Below, in pieces: positions 9,464 to 18,328 of a DNA stretch of 64,000 nt; the stretch's first letter is position 1; each line of letters opens with the position of its first letter. This DNA is from Curtobacterium sp. HSID17257. GTDB lineage: Bacteria; Actinomycetota; Actinomycetes; Actinomycetales; Microbacteriaceae. The position numbers and the translations under genes were made by a program. Below the pieces are notes generated by a model. The model was not told the origin of the DNA. It saw nothing but the letters and a program-made list of their open reading frames with translations, and ran no database searches. The stretch lies in the NCBI RefSeq assembly GCF_003989515.1, contig NZ_RBLU01000006.1, positions 1 through 64,000 on the forward strand, read 5' to 3'.

Positions 9464-10849
9464 GTGACCCGACCTGACATCCACACGGTCGGCGAGCTCC
9501 GCGCTGCTGGGCACGTCCAGAAGTCGGTCCGCGCCGAGATCCGCGACAACCTCCTCCGGGCCCTGCGCGAGGGCCGCGACCCCTGGCCCGGTCTGCACGG
9601 GTTCGAGACGACCGTCATCCCCCAGCTCGAACGCGCGCTCATCGCCGGGCACGACGTCGTGCTGCTCGGCGAACGCGGGCAGGGGAAGACCCGTCTGCTC
9701 CGCACCCTGCAGGGACTGCTCGACGAGTGGACCCCGGTGATCACCGGGTCCGAGCTCGGCGAGCACCCGTTCGAACCGATCACGACGGCGAGCATCCGTC
9801 GTACCGAGGAGCTCGGCGACGCCCTGCCGGTCTCGTGGGTCCACCGCGACGAGCGCTACGTCGAGAAGCTCGCGACCCCGGACACCAGCGTCGCCGACCT
9901 GATCGGCGACGTCGACCCGATGAAGGTCGCGGAAGGGCGCAGCCTCGGCGACCCCGAGACCATCCACTTCGGCCTGATCCCCCGCGGCCACCGCGGCATC
10001 GTCGCGATCAACGAGCTCCCCGACCTCGCGGAGCGCATCCAGGTCGCGATGCTCAACGTGATGGAGGAGCGCGACGTGCAGATCCGCGGCTACGTGCTGC
10101 GCCTGCCCCTCGACGTCCTGGTCGTGGCCAGCGCGAATCCCGAGGACTACACGAACCGTGGCCGGATCATCACGCCGCTGAAGGACCGCTTCGGCGCCGA
10201 GATCCGCACGCACTACCCGATCGAGCTCGCGGACGAGGTCGCGGTCATCCGGCAGGAGGCCCAGCTCACCGCGGAGGTCCCCGACGCCCTGATCGAGATC
10301 CTCGCCCGCTTCACCCGCGCCCTCCGGCAGTCCAGCGCCGTCGACCAGCGCAGCGGCGTCAGCGCGCGCTTCGCCATCGCCGGGGCCGAGACGATCTCCG
10401 CCGCAGCCGTGCACCGCGCGGCGCGGCAGGGCGAGGAGCACCCCGTCGCCCGGCCGATCGACCTCGAGACCGCGGTCGACGTCCTCGGCGGCAAGATCGA
10501 GTTCGAGAACGGCGAAGAGGACCGTGCCGACGAGGTCCTCGAGCACCTGCTCCGCACCGCGACCGCCGAGACCGTCCGCTCGCGGTTCCGCGGCATCGAC
10601 TTCAGCGTCCTCGTCGAGGCGCTCGACGGCGGCACGATGGTGACCACCGGCGAGCAGGTCAGCGCCCGCGCGTTCCTCGAGGGACTGCCCTCGATCGGCG
10701 AGTCGGACGTCTACGACCAGGTCTGCGAGCGGCTCGGTGCGACGGACGACGGCGAGCGGGCAGGCGCGATCGAGCTCGCACTCGAGGGGCTCTTCCTCGC
10801 TCGACGCATCAGCAAGGAGTCGGGGGGCGGCGAGGCCGTCTATGGCTAG
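9464..10849 (+). CDS. AAA+ ATPase, magnesium-chelatase ChlI/MoxR-like
   Basis: 461 aa from GTG at 9464 (VTRPDIHTVGELRAAGH); an ATG at 9434 is the alternative. Walker A is GERGQGKT (about residue 70), Walker B region GIVAINELPDLAERIQ, and VVASANPEDYTNRGRIITPL is the sensor 1 stretch. The architecture matches ATPases paired with VWA proteins in ChlI/ChlD-type complexes. The stop overlaps the next gene by 8 bases, so the two are translated together and probably form one complex. The cellular substrate is unknown. This is a second MoxR-type ATPase in addition to the one at 1333. Confidence 0.88.
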   Translation: MTRPDIHTVGELRAAGHVQKSVRAEIRDNLLRALREGRDPWPGLHGFETTVIPQLERALIAGHDVVLLGERGQGKTRLLRTLQGLLDEWTPVITGSELGEHPFEPITTASIRRTEELGDALPVSWVHRDERYVEKLATPDTSVADLIGDVDPMKVAEGRSLGDPETIHFGLIPRGHRGIVAINELPDLAERIQVAMLNVMEERDVQIRGYVLRLPLDVLVVASANPEDYTNRGRIITPLKDRFGAEIRTHYPIELADEVAVIRQEAQLTAEVPDALIEILARFTRALRQSSAVDQRSGVSARFAIAGAETISAAAVHRAARQGEEHPVARPIDLETAVDVLGGKIEFENGEEDRADEVLEHLLRTATAETVRSRFRGIDFSVLVEALDGGTMVTTGEQVSARAFLEGLPSIGESDVYDQVCERLGATDDGERAGAIELALEGLFLARRISKESGGGEAVYG

Positions 10850-12878
10850 TCGGCAGAACCGCCGCCTGACCCGCGACGCCCGGTACGGGAAGACTGCCTC
10901 CTACGGGAAGTACGGGGGCGGGCCGGATCCGCTCGCTCCCCCGGTCGACCTGTCCGAGGCGCTCGACGCCATCGGCGAGGACGTCATGGGCGGCACCTCG
11001 CCCGAGCGCGCCCTCCGCGAGTTCCTCCGGCGCGGCGGCCAGACCCAGCGCGGACTCGACGACCTGATGCGTCGCGTCGCCGAACGACGGCGCGAGCTCA
11101 CCAGCCGGAACAACCTCGACGGCACCCTGCAGCAGGTCAAGGAGCTCCTCGACGAGGCCCTGCTCGCCGAGCGCGGTGAGCTCGCCCGGAACGTCGACCT
11201 CGACGACGGCGACCGCGCCCTGGCCGAGATGCAGCTCGACAGCCTGCCGCCGTCGCCCGCGAGCGCCGTGCGGGAGCTGAACGGTTACGAGTGGAAGAGC
11301 CCGACCGCCCGGCAGAAGTACGACGAGATCAAGGACCTGCTCGGACGCGAGGTGCTCGACCAGCGGTTCGCCGGCATGAAGCAGGCGCTCGAGAACGCGA
11401 GCGACGAGGACCGCGCGGCCGTGTCCGACATGATGCGCGACCTCAACCAGCTGCTCGAGGACCACCGACGGGGTACCGACACGCAGGAGCAGTTCGACGC
11501 CTTCATGGCGCAGCACGGGCAGCACTTCCCGTCCGACCCGGAGAACGTCGAGGAGCTGCTCGACGACCTCGCCGCACGAGCCGCTGCCGCCCAGCGGATG
11601 CGGAACTCGATGACGCAGGAGCAGCGCGACGAGCTCGATGCCCTGGCACAGCAGGCGTTCGGTTCGCCGGACCTGATGAGCCAGCTCGGGCAGCTCGACG
11701 ACAACCTCCGTGCGCTCCGTCCCGGCGAGGACTGGGGCGGCTCGGAGCGGATGGACGGCGAGCAGGGCCTCGGGCTCGGCGACGGCACCGGCGTCTTCCA
11801 GGACATCGCCGACCTCGATGCCCTGGCCGAGCAGCTCGCGCAGTCCGGTCCGGGATCCGACCTGGCCGACCTCGACCTCGATGCCCTGCAGCGCCAGCTC
11901 GGGGACGAGGCAACGGTCGACGCCCGGACCCTGCAGCGGTTGGAGCAGGCCCTCCGGGACTCCGGGGCCCTGAAGCGCGGCTCGGACGGGCAGCTCCGCC
12001 TGAGCCCGAAGGCGATGCGGCAGCTCGGCAAGAGCCTGCTCAAGGACGTCGCCGAGCGGATGTCGGGGCGCCAGGGTGCCCGCGACCTCCGTCGGTCCGG
12101 CGCGTCCGGTGAGCCCTCCGGTGCGACGCGTCCGTGGGCGTTCGGCGACACCGAACCGTGGGACCTCCCCCGGTCGATCACGAACGCCCTGGTCCGGACG
12201 GCGGCCGACGGACGGACCGGCGCGGGCGTCCGCCTGACGATCGACGATGTCGAGGTGCAGGAGACCGAGGCCCGGACGCAGGCCTGTGTCGCGCTGCTCG
12301 TCGACACGTCGTTCTCGATGGCGATGGAGGACCGCTGGGTCCCGATGAAGCGCACCGCCCTCGCGCTCCACACCCTCGTCAGCACCCGGTTCCGCGGGGA
12401 CGACCTGCAGCTCGTCGCCTTCGGTCGCGAAGCCGAGGTGATGGACGTCGACCAGCTCGTCGGCCTGGACGCGCAGTGGGACAAGGGCACGAACCTGCAC
12501 CACGCCCTGCTGCTGGCGAACCGGCACTTCCGGAAGCACCCGACGGCCCAGCCCGTGCTGCTGGTCGTGACCGACGGCGAGCCGACGTCGCACCTCGAGC
12601 CGAACGGGCAGGTCTGGTTCGGCTACCCACCCGACCCGGTGACGATCGCGCTGACCGTCCGCGAGCTCGAGAACGCCGGCCGGCTCGGCGCGCAGACGAC
12701 GTTCTTCCGGCTCGGTGACGACCCCGGGTTGGCGCGGTTCGTCGACGCGATGGCTCGGCGGGTGGACGGCTCGGTCGTCGCACCGGAGAACGACGACCTC
12801 GGGGCCGCCGTGGTCGGGTCGTACCTCGGAGCCCGGCGCGGAGGCACGTCCCTGTTCGGCGACGACTGGACGGGCTGA
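10842..12878 (+). CDS. VWA-domain protein, ChlD-like partner of the upstream ATPase
   Basis: 678 aa from ATG at 10842, inside the end of the ATPase gene. The N-terminal two thirds are charged, Gln/Asp/Leu-rich and helical, with repeated LDALAEQLA-type heptads. The C-terminal VWA domain (about residues 480-670) has the MIDAS motif DTSFSM in ALLVDTSFSMAMED, then the later TDGEPTSH. Family knowledge says such proteins bind Mg2+ and work with AAA+ partners as remodelling machines. Converges on the trio at 12937 across a palindromic repeat. Confidence 0.88.
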   Translation: MASRQNRRLTRDARYGKTASYGKYGGGPDPLAPPVDLSEALDAIGEDVMGGTSPERALREFLRRGGQTQRGLDDLMRRVAERRRELTSRNNLDGTLQQVKELLDEALLAERGELARNVDLDDGDRALAEMQLDSLPPSPASAVRELNGYEWKSPTARQKYDEIKDLLGREVLDQRFAGMKQALENASDEDRAAVSDMMRDLNQLLEDHRRGTDTQEQFDAFMAQHGQHFPSDPENVEELLDDLAARAAAAQRMRNSMTQEQRDELDALAQQAFGSPDLMSQLGQLDDNLRALRPGEDWGGSERMDGEQGLGLGDGTGVFQDIADLDALAEQLAQSGPGSDLADLDLDALQRQLGDEATVDARTLQRLEQALRDSGALKRGSDGQLRLSPKAMRQLGKSLLKDVAERMSGRQGARDLRRSGASGEPSGATRPWAFGDTEPWDLPRSITNALVRTAADGRTGAGVRLTIDDVEVQETEARTQACVALLVDTSFSMAMEDRWVPMKRTALALHTLVSTRFRGDDLQLVAFGREAEVMDVDQLVGLDAQWDKGTNLHHALLLANRHFRKHPTAQPVLLVVTDGEPTSHLEPNGQVWFGYPPDPVTIALTVRELENAGRLGAQTTFFRLGDDPGLARFVDAMARRVDGSVVAPENDDLGAAVVGSYLGARRGGTSLFGDDWTG

Positions 12879-12893
12879 ACGCCACCACCCGCC

Positions 12894-12935
12894 GGACGGG
12901 AGGCGCGGTGCCGGCCGGTGCCGCGCCTCCCGTCC
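12894..12935. repeat. Palindromic GGACGGGAGGC repeat, full copy, likely terminator
   Basis: Perfect 15-bp arms ggacgggaggcgcgg (12894-12908) and ccgcgcctcccgtcc (12921-12935), 12-base spacer, between convergent genes. The outer edge supplies the TGA stop of the gene at 12937. Confidence 0.85.
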
Positions 12936-12936
12936 G

Positions 12937-13713
12937 TCAGAAGAGCGGCCAGGGGACGGCGGGGCCGTTCCCGGGCGGCGGCGGGAACATCCCGACCGCG
13001 CGCAGCGCCGCGCAACGGGCCCGCAGGTTGTCGATCTCCCCGCGGGTCAGGTGCTCGGCCAGCGCGACGCCGAGGTCGCCCCGGAGCGCCTCGGACACGC
13101 GGTCGAGCCCCTCGAGCTCGTCCGGGTCGAGCGGTTCCCCGATCCAGCCCCACAGGACCGTGCGGAGCTTGTGGTCCACGTGGAAGGTCAGCCCGTGGTC
13201 GACGCCGTAACGGTGCCCGTCGGGCATGGCGAGCACGTGCCCGCCCTTGCGGTCGGCGTTGTTCACCACCACGTCGAACACGGCCATCCGGCGGAGCGCC
13301 GCGGTGTCCTCGTGCACGAGCGTGACCGGCTGGTCGTGCTCGTCGATCGCCTCGAGCACGGGCAGCCACGGGGTGCCCTCGGCGTCGGCCTCGTCGGTCG
13401 GCACCAGGTCGACGGCGTCCTGCTCCGGGTCGACGTCCTGCCAGCGCTGGACCATGCCGAGGCCGAACGGGCCGTCGCCCAGCCACGTGGGCGGCACGAC
13501 GCCCCACCCGAAGGCCTCCGAGACCAGGTGTGCGGCCACCTCACGGCCGGCGAGGGTGCCGTCGGGGAAGTCCCACAGCGGACGCTCCCCCTCGATCGGC
13601 TTGTACACGACGGACTCACCGTCGAGCTCGGCGAGGAAGGTGGCGTTCGACGCCTCGCGGATGCGCGCCCGGATCGTCAGCGGGCCGTCGTACCGGGGTG
13701 CAGCGTCGCTCAT
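12937..13713 (-). CDS. SCO1664-family protein, PI3/4-kinase-like
   Basis: 258 aa. The start SDAAPRYDGPLTIRARI leads to a kinase-like N-lobe with the lysine in ESVVYKPIEGERPLWDFP; VVNNADRKGGHVL and YGVDHGLTFH (about residues 155-185) correspond to the catalytic and metal loops of phosphatidylinositol-kinase-like folds. It is the last gene of a three-gene unit conserved in Actinobacteria (phosphomutase, DUF3090, this one); the pairing of a kinase-like with a phosphomutase-like protein suggests one small-molecule phosphate pathway, not identified. In many relatives the trio lies near mycothiol genes; none is visible here. Confidence 0.88.
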   Translation of the reverse strand: MSDAAPRYDGPLTIRARIREASNATFLAELDGESVVYKPIEGERPLWDFPDGTLAGREVAAHLVSEAFGWGVVPPTWLGDGPFGLGMVQRWQDVDPEQDAVDLVPTDEADAEGTPWLPVLEAIDEHDQPVTLVHEDTAALRRMAVFDVVVNNADRKGGHVLAMPDGHRYGVDHGLTFHVDHKLRTVLWGWIGEPLDPDELEGLDRVSEALRGDLGVALAEHLTRGEIDNLRARCAALRAVGMFPPPPGNGPAVPWPLF

Positions 13714-13737
13714 GCGGCGGGGCTCATTCCTCGGGGC

Positions 13738-14265
13738 TCACGCGTCGCCGGGGCGTCGACCTGCCGCGACGACCTCGCGCGTGCGTTCGACGAAGGCCCG
13801 GGCGCTGCCGACGGGGATCTTCACCTGGAAGACCTCGGCTGGCTCGGGCATCTCGACGACGGCCTCGACCTCGTCACCGTCCTCGTTCGTCTCGGTGACG
13901 ATCTCGAGTTCGTCCTCGATCGGGTACGCCTCGATGACCACCTGCGCGGTCGCCGGGTCGAACCCCAGGCTCAGGGCACCCGCACGGAACTCGGGCTCCA
14001 CCGGCTGGTCGAGCGGGGCGGCGTCGCGGAGCTCGGACGGCGCCGCCGGCGGGACGCTGAAGCGGTTGTCCTCGACCGTCGCGACCTCGTCGAGGAGCTC
14101 GGCGACCTTGTCCGCGAGCACCGCCGACTGCTCCTTCTCGAGGGCGACGCTGGTCACCCGCTTGCCGTCGCGCGCCTGCAGGTAGAAGGCGCGCTCGCCC
14201 GGGCGGCCGACCGTCCCGACGACGAGACGTTCCGGCCAGTCGAAGCCGTGCACGATGGTGGGCAT
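13738..14265 (-). CDS. DUF3090 family protein
   Basis: 175 aa. The sequence IVHGFDWPERLVVGTVGRPG at the N-terminus and FYLQARDGKRVTSVALEKEQ are typical of the DUF3090 family, the middle member of the conserved actinobacterial trio. No catalytic motif is evident; the C-terminal third is acidic. Separated from its neighbours by 24 and 33 bases, so an operon is likely. Confidence 0.88.
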   Translation of the reverse strand: MPTIVHGFDWPERLVVGTVGRPGERAFYLQARDGKRVTSVALEKEQSAVLADKVAELLDEVATVEDNRFSVPPAAPSELRDAAPLDQPVEPEFRAGALSLGFDPATAQVVIEAYPIEDELEIVTETNEDGDEVEAVVEMPEPAEVFQVKIPVGSARAFVERTREVVAAGRRPGDA

Positions 14266-14298
14266 GACCCGATTGTAGGAGCGTGCGGCTCCGTCCGT

Positions 14299-15042
14299 TC
14301 AGGGTCGAGCAGTCCCCGGCCGACCGTCGCCCGCCCCGTCGGACGAGCGCGTCCCGTCGTGCCCGGCTCCGCCGCCGACCGCGGTGTCGCCCGAGGGGGC
14401 CGGCGCCGCAGCGAGCCACGACAGGTCGCCCGAGTCGGTGTTCGTCGCGACGACCTCGGGCCGGTGCTCGCCGTAGCGGACGACCGACACCGACGCCGGG
14501 CCGACGGCGATCCGCTGGAACAGGTCGAGGTGCATGCCGAGGGCGTCGGCGAGGACGGACTTCACGATGTCGCCGTGGCTCACCGCGACCCAGACGGCGG
14601 TCGGACCGTGCTCGGCCTCGACCTCGGCGTCGATGCGGCGGATCGCGGCGACGGCACGGGACTGCATGGTCTGCATGGACTCGCCACCGGGGAACACCAC
14701 GGCGCTCGGGTTCGCCTGGACCGTTCGCCACAGCGGCTCCTTCGCCAGGTCCGTGAGCTTGCGGCCCTGCCAGTCGCCGTAGTCGGCCTCCGTGATCGCC
14801 CGTTCGACGCGCACGTCGGGGCTGCCCTGCTGGCGGGCGAGCAGGGCACGGGCGGTCTGCCGGCAGCGCTCGAGCGGGCTCGTGACCAGCGCGGCGAGGG
14901 GGATCGGTGCGATGCGCTCGGCGGCACGGTCGGCCTGCTCGCGGCCGACCCGGTCGAGGACGACCCCGGCGGTGCGACCCGCCAGGACGCCGGTCGCGTT
15001 CGCGGTGGTGCGTCCGTGCCGGACGAGGAGGACGGTCGCCAT
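14299..15042 (-). CDS. Histidine phosphatase superfamily, MSMEG_4193-type putative phosphomutase
   Basis: 247 aa from ATG at 15042. LLVRHGRTTAN holds the catalytic RHG histidine (about residue 8), TSPLERCRQTA the second arginine region, EADYGDWQGR the catalytic acid, and AVSHGDIVKSVLADALG the second histidine. The last 35 residues are a Gly/Asp-rich tail that looks disordered. Lead gene of the conserved trio; the family was named phosphomutase because a kinase-like partner always accompanies it. Divergent from the first BLUF gene, with a 73-base shared upstream region. Confidence 0.9.
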   Translation of the reverse strand: MATVLLVRHGRTTANATGVLAGRTAGVVLDRVGREQADRAAERIAPIPLAALVTSPLERCRQTARALLARQQGSPDVRVERAITEADYGDWQGRKLTDLAKEPLWRTVQANPSAVVFPGGESMQTMQSRAVAAIRRIDAEVEAEHGPTAVWVAVSHGDIVKSVLADALGMHLDLFQRIAVGPASVSVVRYGEHRPEVVATNTDSGDLSWLAAAPAPSGDTAVGGGAGHDGTRSSDGAGDGRPGTARP

Positions 15043-15115
15043 GCGGTCGATCCTAGGCACCCGGGCCGACGGTGCGCGAAGCGGATGGCGGACAGTGGTC
15101 GGCGCCACGCCGGTC

Positions 15116-15562
15116 ATGCACGAAGATGGTCCGGTGCTCGTCTCCATCGTCTACATGAGCCGCTCCGCGGTGCCCTTCGACGACGATGCACTCGCCGAGC
15201 TCCTGCGCGAGTCACGGCTGCGGAACGAGGCGCTCGGGGTGTCCGGGCTGCTCGTGGCGAAGGGCGGGCGGTTCATGCAGCTGCTCGAGGGCCCGGCGTG
15301 GAGCGTGGACGACCGCTTCGGTGCGATCGCGCGCGACCCCCGTCACGACGGCGTCAAGTCGCTGGTCCGCGAGGACATCGAGCGCCGACGGTTCGACGGC
15401 TGGTCGATGGCCTACCGGTCGCTCGACGACACCGACGTCGCGACCGAGGACGGCTTCAGCCCGTTCCTGTCCGGCACGATGGACTTCACCCCCGAGTTCG
15501 ACGGCACGAGCGCCGCGTGGCTGCTCAAGTGGTTCCGCGACCGCGAGCTCACCGACCGCTGA
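15116..15562 (+). CDS. BLUF-domain blue-light photoreceptor (copy 1)
   Basis: 148 aa from ATG at 15116; GTG at 15134 aligns better with the paralogue at 16335 and would give 142 aa. The flavin-contact residues of BLUF domains are present: Tyr in SIVYMSRS, Asn in LRNEALGVSGLL, Gln in RFMQLLEGPAW, and Trp/Met in FDGWSMAY. It is a stand-alone short BLUF protein with no fused output domain, so it must signal through a partner. It faces a TetR gene that lies between it and its paralogue. Confidence 0.9.
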   Translation: MHEDGPVLVSIVYMSRSAVPFDDDALAELLRESRLRNEALGVSGLLVAKGGRFMQLLEGPAWSVDDRFGAIARDPRHDGVKSLVREDIERRRFDGWSMAYRSLDDTDVATEDGFSPFLSGTMDFTPEFDGTSAAWLLKWFRDRELTDR

Positions 15563-15632
15563 CGCCGCCCGCCGACGCCGGACGCCGACTCCGACCGCTG
15601 ACGCCGGCCGCCCGCCCGGCGGCTGACCCGGT

Positions 15633-16244
15633 TCAGACCGTCGTGACGAACGTGTCCGCGACCACCCCGAGCAACCGCGCCCGGTGCGCCGGGGCGGCGG
15701 TCGCCTGCACGACCACCCGCCACATCACCGCGACGGCGGGGTCGAGGTCCGCGCGGCCGCTCCGCACCTCGGCGACCAGCTGCACGCCGGTGAAGTACGG
15801 CACGACCGATCCGCCGAGCTCCTCCGGGGTGAGGTCGGTCTCCAGCTCCCCGCTGCCGATCGCGAACCGGAACACGTCGACGATCCCGCCGATCCACTGC
15901 TCGTAGAACGACGACGTCGCGCCGGAGAACTCGCCGCGTTCGAGCGACAGCCGGATGCCGGCGCGGACGATCGGGTCGGTGCGGAGCAGGTCCGCGATCT
16001 GCTTCGACGCACCGATCAGCGCGGCCGTCGGCGAGGTGGCGTCGTGGCTCACCTCGGCGAAGGTCCGCGCGTTCTGCTCGTCGATCACGCCGAGGGCGAG
16101 TGCGAGCTTCGTGGGGAAGTGGAAGTGCAGCGTCCCCTGCGCGACGCCGGCGCGCCGTGCGACGGCGGCGATCGACGTGGCGGCGAAGCCGACACGGTCG
16201 AACTCCTCCGCCGTGGCCACCAAGATCTGCTCACGTTTCCCCAC
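15633..16244 (-). CDS. TetR-family regulator, ScbR/ArpA-like
   Basis: 203 aa from GTG at 16244, giving MGKREQILVATAEEF, the usual TetR beginning; longer starts would run into the repeat at 16259. The HTH is TSIAAVARRAGVAQGTLHFHFPTK (helix 3 ends at the FHF motif). The LHFHFPTKLALALGVIDEQ stretch resembles gamma-butyrolactone receptor homologues, but ligand specificity cannot be concluded. Placed between two BLUF genes, it is a candidate output partner. Confidence 0.85.
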   Translation of the reverse strand: MGKREQILVATAEEFDRVGFAATSIAAVARRAGVAQGTLHFHFPTKLALALGVIDEQNARTFAEVSHDATSPTAALIGASKQIADLLRTDPIVRAGIRLSLERGEFSGATSSFYEQWIGGIVDVFRFAIGSGELETDLTPEELGGSVVPYFTGVQLVAEVRSGRADLDPAVAVMWRVVVQATAAPAHRARLLGVVADTFVTTV

Positions 16245-16258
16245 GTGACCAGTGTCAC

Positions 16259-16300
16259 GGACGGGAGGCACGGTGCGGGCCTGCACCGTGCCTCCAGTCC
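16259..16300. repeat. Palindromic GGACGGGAGGC repeat, variant copy
   Basis: 18-bp arms (16259-16276, 16283-16300) with one mismatch, core ggacgggaggcacggtgc. Lies 34 bases past the stop of BLUF copy 2 and just before the TetR start, so it may end the BLUF transcript. Confidence 0.8.
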
Positions 16301-16334
16301 GAGGGTGGTCGCGCTGGGGCGTCGGGAACGACGA

Positions 16335-16805
16335 CTAGGCGGCGTGACGGGCCAGGGTCATCCGCTCCTCGGGCACGTCCTGCAGGTCGCGCCCGCGGAA
16401 CCAGCGGAGCAGCCAGTCGGCCGGCGAGCCGGCCAGGTCGGCCGGCAGGCCGGAGCGCTCGGTGAGGAAGGTGTTGAAGCCGGGCTCGTCGCGGACCTCG
16501 AGGTCCGAGGGGTTGCCGAAGGCCATCGACCAGCCGTCGAAGCGGCGGGTGTCGATGTCCTCGCGGGAGAGCGACTTGACGTCGTGGTGGCGGGTGTCGC
16601 GCTCGATCGCGGCGAAGCGGTCCTCGACGCTCCAGGACGGACCCTCGAGCACCTGCATGAAGCGGCCGCCCTTCGCGAGCAGGAGCCCGGAGACACCGAG
16701 CGCGTCGTTGCGCAGGCGGGCTTCACGGAGCATGGCGACCAGCTGGTCGTCGGTCATCTCGTCGACGGCGACGGACATGTACACGAGTGAGGTGAGTTGC
16801 GTCAT
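16335..16805 (-). CDS. BLUF-domain blue-light photoreceptor (copy 2)
   Basis: 156 aa. Clear paralogue of the protein at 15116 (shared LGVSGLLxAKGGRFMQ and RRFDGWSMA blocks) with all key residues: Tyr in SLVYMSVA, Asn in LRNDALG, Gln in GRFMQVLEG, Trp/Met in FDGWSMAFG. A short C-terminal extension (DVPEERMTLARHAA) is not present in copy 1. Same strand as the TetR gene but separated from it by the palindromic repeat. Confidence 0.9.
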   Translation of the reverse strand: MTQLTSLVYMSVAVDEMTDDQLVAMLREARLRNDALGVSGLLLAKGGRFMQVLEGPSWSVEDRFAAIERDTRHHDVKSLSREDIDTRRFDGWSMAFGNPSDLEVRDEPGFNTFLTERSGLPADLAGSPADWLLRWFRGRDLQDVPEERMTLARHAA

Positions 16806-16842
16806 CGGCGCCAGTCTGTGTCCTGCTCGGGCGGAGGGTCAA

Positions 16843-16890
16843 CGCGGTCGTCCGCACACCGCAGTCGGGTGCGGTGTGCGGACGACCGCG
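16843..16890 (-). terminator. Terminator of the carbohydrate ABC operon
   Basis: Perfect 20-bp arms (16843-16862 and 16871-16890) with an 8-base loop, about 50 bases past the binding-protein stop. Confidence 0.9.
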
Positions 16891-16941
16891 TCGGTGGGCG
16901 GCAGGGCACGCCGGTGTGCGGCGCACGGCCGGAGCCACCGC

Positions 16942-18315
16942 TCAGGTCAGCGCGAGGAGCGTGTTGACCTGCTCGTTCACGCCGGTCAGCGTCGAGACGG
17001 GCCTGCCGTTCGCGTAGATGCCGTCGAACGCAGGCTGCACGAGCGCCTGCACGTCGGCGGGGTTCCGGGTGACGGGGAACAGGAACGTCGTGCCGTCCGC
17101 CACCTGCTCGGTGAACGCGGAGACGTCGAGCCCGCGCTCCCGGAACGCGGCGACCGCGGCGTCGGTGCCCGACCGGCGGGCCGGGAAGACGATGCCTGCG
17201 CGGCCGACGATCTCCTGCGCCGCGGCGCTGCCGAGGAACGCCACCCACTTCGCTGCGGCCTCGGGGTTCCTGGCCTGCTTGGTGATCGAGTCACCCAGGC
17301 CGTTGAACATCGACGCGCGGTGCCCGATCGGCCCCTTCGGTGTCGGTGCGATGGCGACGTCGACGCCCTGCAGGTTGGCGTAGGCGCCGATCATCCACGA
17401 CCCGTTGAACGACAGCGCGACCTTCTTCGACCCGAGCTGCACGTCCGGACCGGTCGTCGTGGAGAACACCCCGTACTTCGGCATGTAGCCCTTCTCGGCG
17501 AGCCCGAAGTACCAGGAGATCGTCTTCTGGAACGCGGGGTCGTCGTAGCGGAACGCGTTCCCCCAGGGGTTCCTGTTCGTGTAGAACCAATCGATCGAGC
17601 CGGTGAACGGCGACCACTGCGTCTGCCCGAACCCGTCGCCACCGCTGCCGTTGGCGCTGATGCCGTAGACCGCCACGTCCGACTTGTCGAACCCGGGCTC
17701 GTCGCCGCGGCGCCCCTTGCCGTCGATCGTCAGGTGCGCGACCGCCCGTTCGAAGCTCCCGCCGTCGTCCGGGTTCCACTCGAGGGCGGCGAGGTCCTCG
17801 GCGGTGTAGCCGGCCTTCGCGATCACGTTCCGGTCGTAGAACATCGCGACCGTGTCCCAGTCCTTCGGTGACCCGTAGCGGTGCCCGTCCCGACCCTTCC
17901 AGAGCTGCGCGAGACCGGACTGGTAGTCGTCGTCGCGGATCGCGCTCGTCGCCTCGAGCTCGTCCAGCTCGTAGAGCACGTCGAGGTCGGCGAACTGCGG
18001 GAACTTCGACAGGTGGTCGGTGAAGACGTCGGGCGCGGTACCGGCGATGAACCCGGCGGTGAGCTTCGTCCAGTAGTCGCTCCACCCGAGCTGGGTGATG
18101 CGGATCCGGATGTCGGGCTCCTCACGCTCGAAGGCCTTCGCGACGGCCTGGTAGGCGGGGAGCTGGTTCGCGTCCCACAGCCAGTAGGACACCGTGCCGG
18201 TCGCGCCGCTGCGCGGGTTCGGGTTGCTCGGTGACGAGCAGGCGGCGAGGGCGCCGAGCGCCAGGGCCGAGGCACCGCCGGCGAACAGTGCGCGTCGGGA
18301 GATGGAGTGCGTCAT
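16942..18315 (-). CDS. Carbohydrate ABC transporter substrate-binding lipoprotein
   Basis: 457 aa. The N-terminus has a twin-arginine-like SRRALFAGG, a hydrophobic stretch and the lipobox LAAC (cysteine about residue 25). The body is a family 1 extracellular sugar-binding protein: TVSYWLWDANQLPAYQ, ITQLGWSDYWTKLTAGF and TAPDVFTDHL near the N-terminus, and ALSFNGSWMIGAY and AAAKWVAFLG later. It is the last gene of an operon with two permeases, 13 bases after the second. The sugar is unknown. Confidence 0.92.
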   Translation of the reverse strand: MTHSISRRALFAGGASALALGALAACSSPSNPNPRSGATGTVSYWLWDANQLPAYQAVAKAFEREEPDIRIRITQLGWSDYWTKLTAGFIAGTAPDVFTDHLSKFPQFADLDVLYELDELEATSAIRDDDYQSGLAQLWKGRDGHRYGSPKDWDTVAMFYDRNVIAKAGYTAEDLAALEWNPDDGGSFERAVAHLTIDGKGRRGDEPGFDKSDVAVYGISANGSGGDGFGQTQWSPFTGSIDWFYTNRNPWGNAFRYDDPAFQKTISWYFGLAEKGYMPKYGVFSTTTGPDVQLGSKKVALSFNGSWMIGAYANLQGVDVAIAPTPKGPIGHRASMFNGLGDSITKQARNPEAAAKWVAFLGSAAAQEIVGRAGIVFPARRSGTDAAVAAFRERGLDVSAFTEQVADGTTFLFPVTRNPADVQALVQPAFDGIYANGRPVSTLTGVNEQVNTLLALT

Positions 18316-18328
18316 GTGCTGGGGTTCC

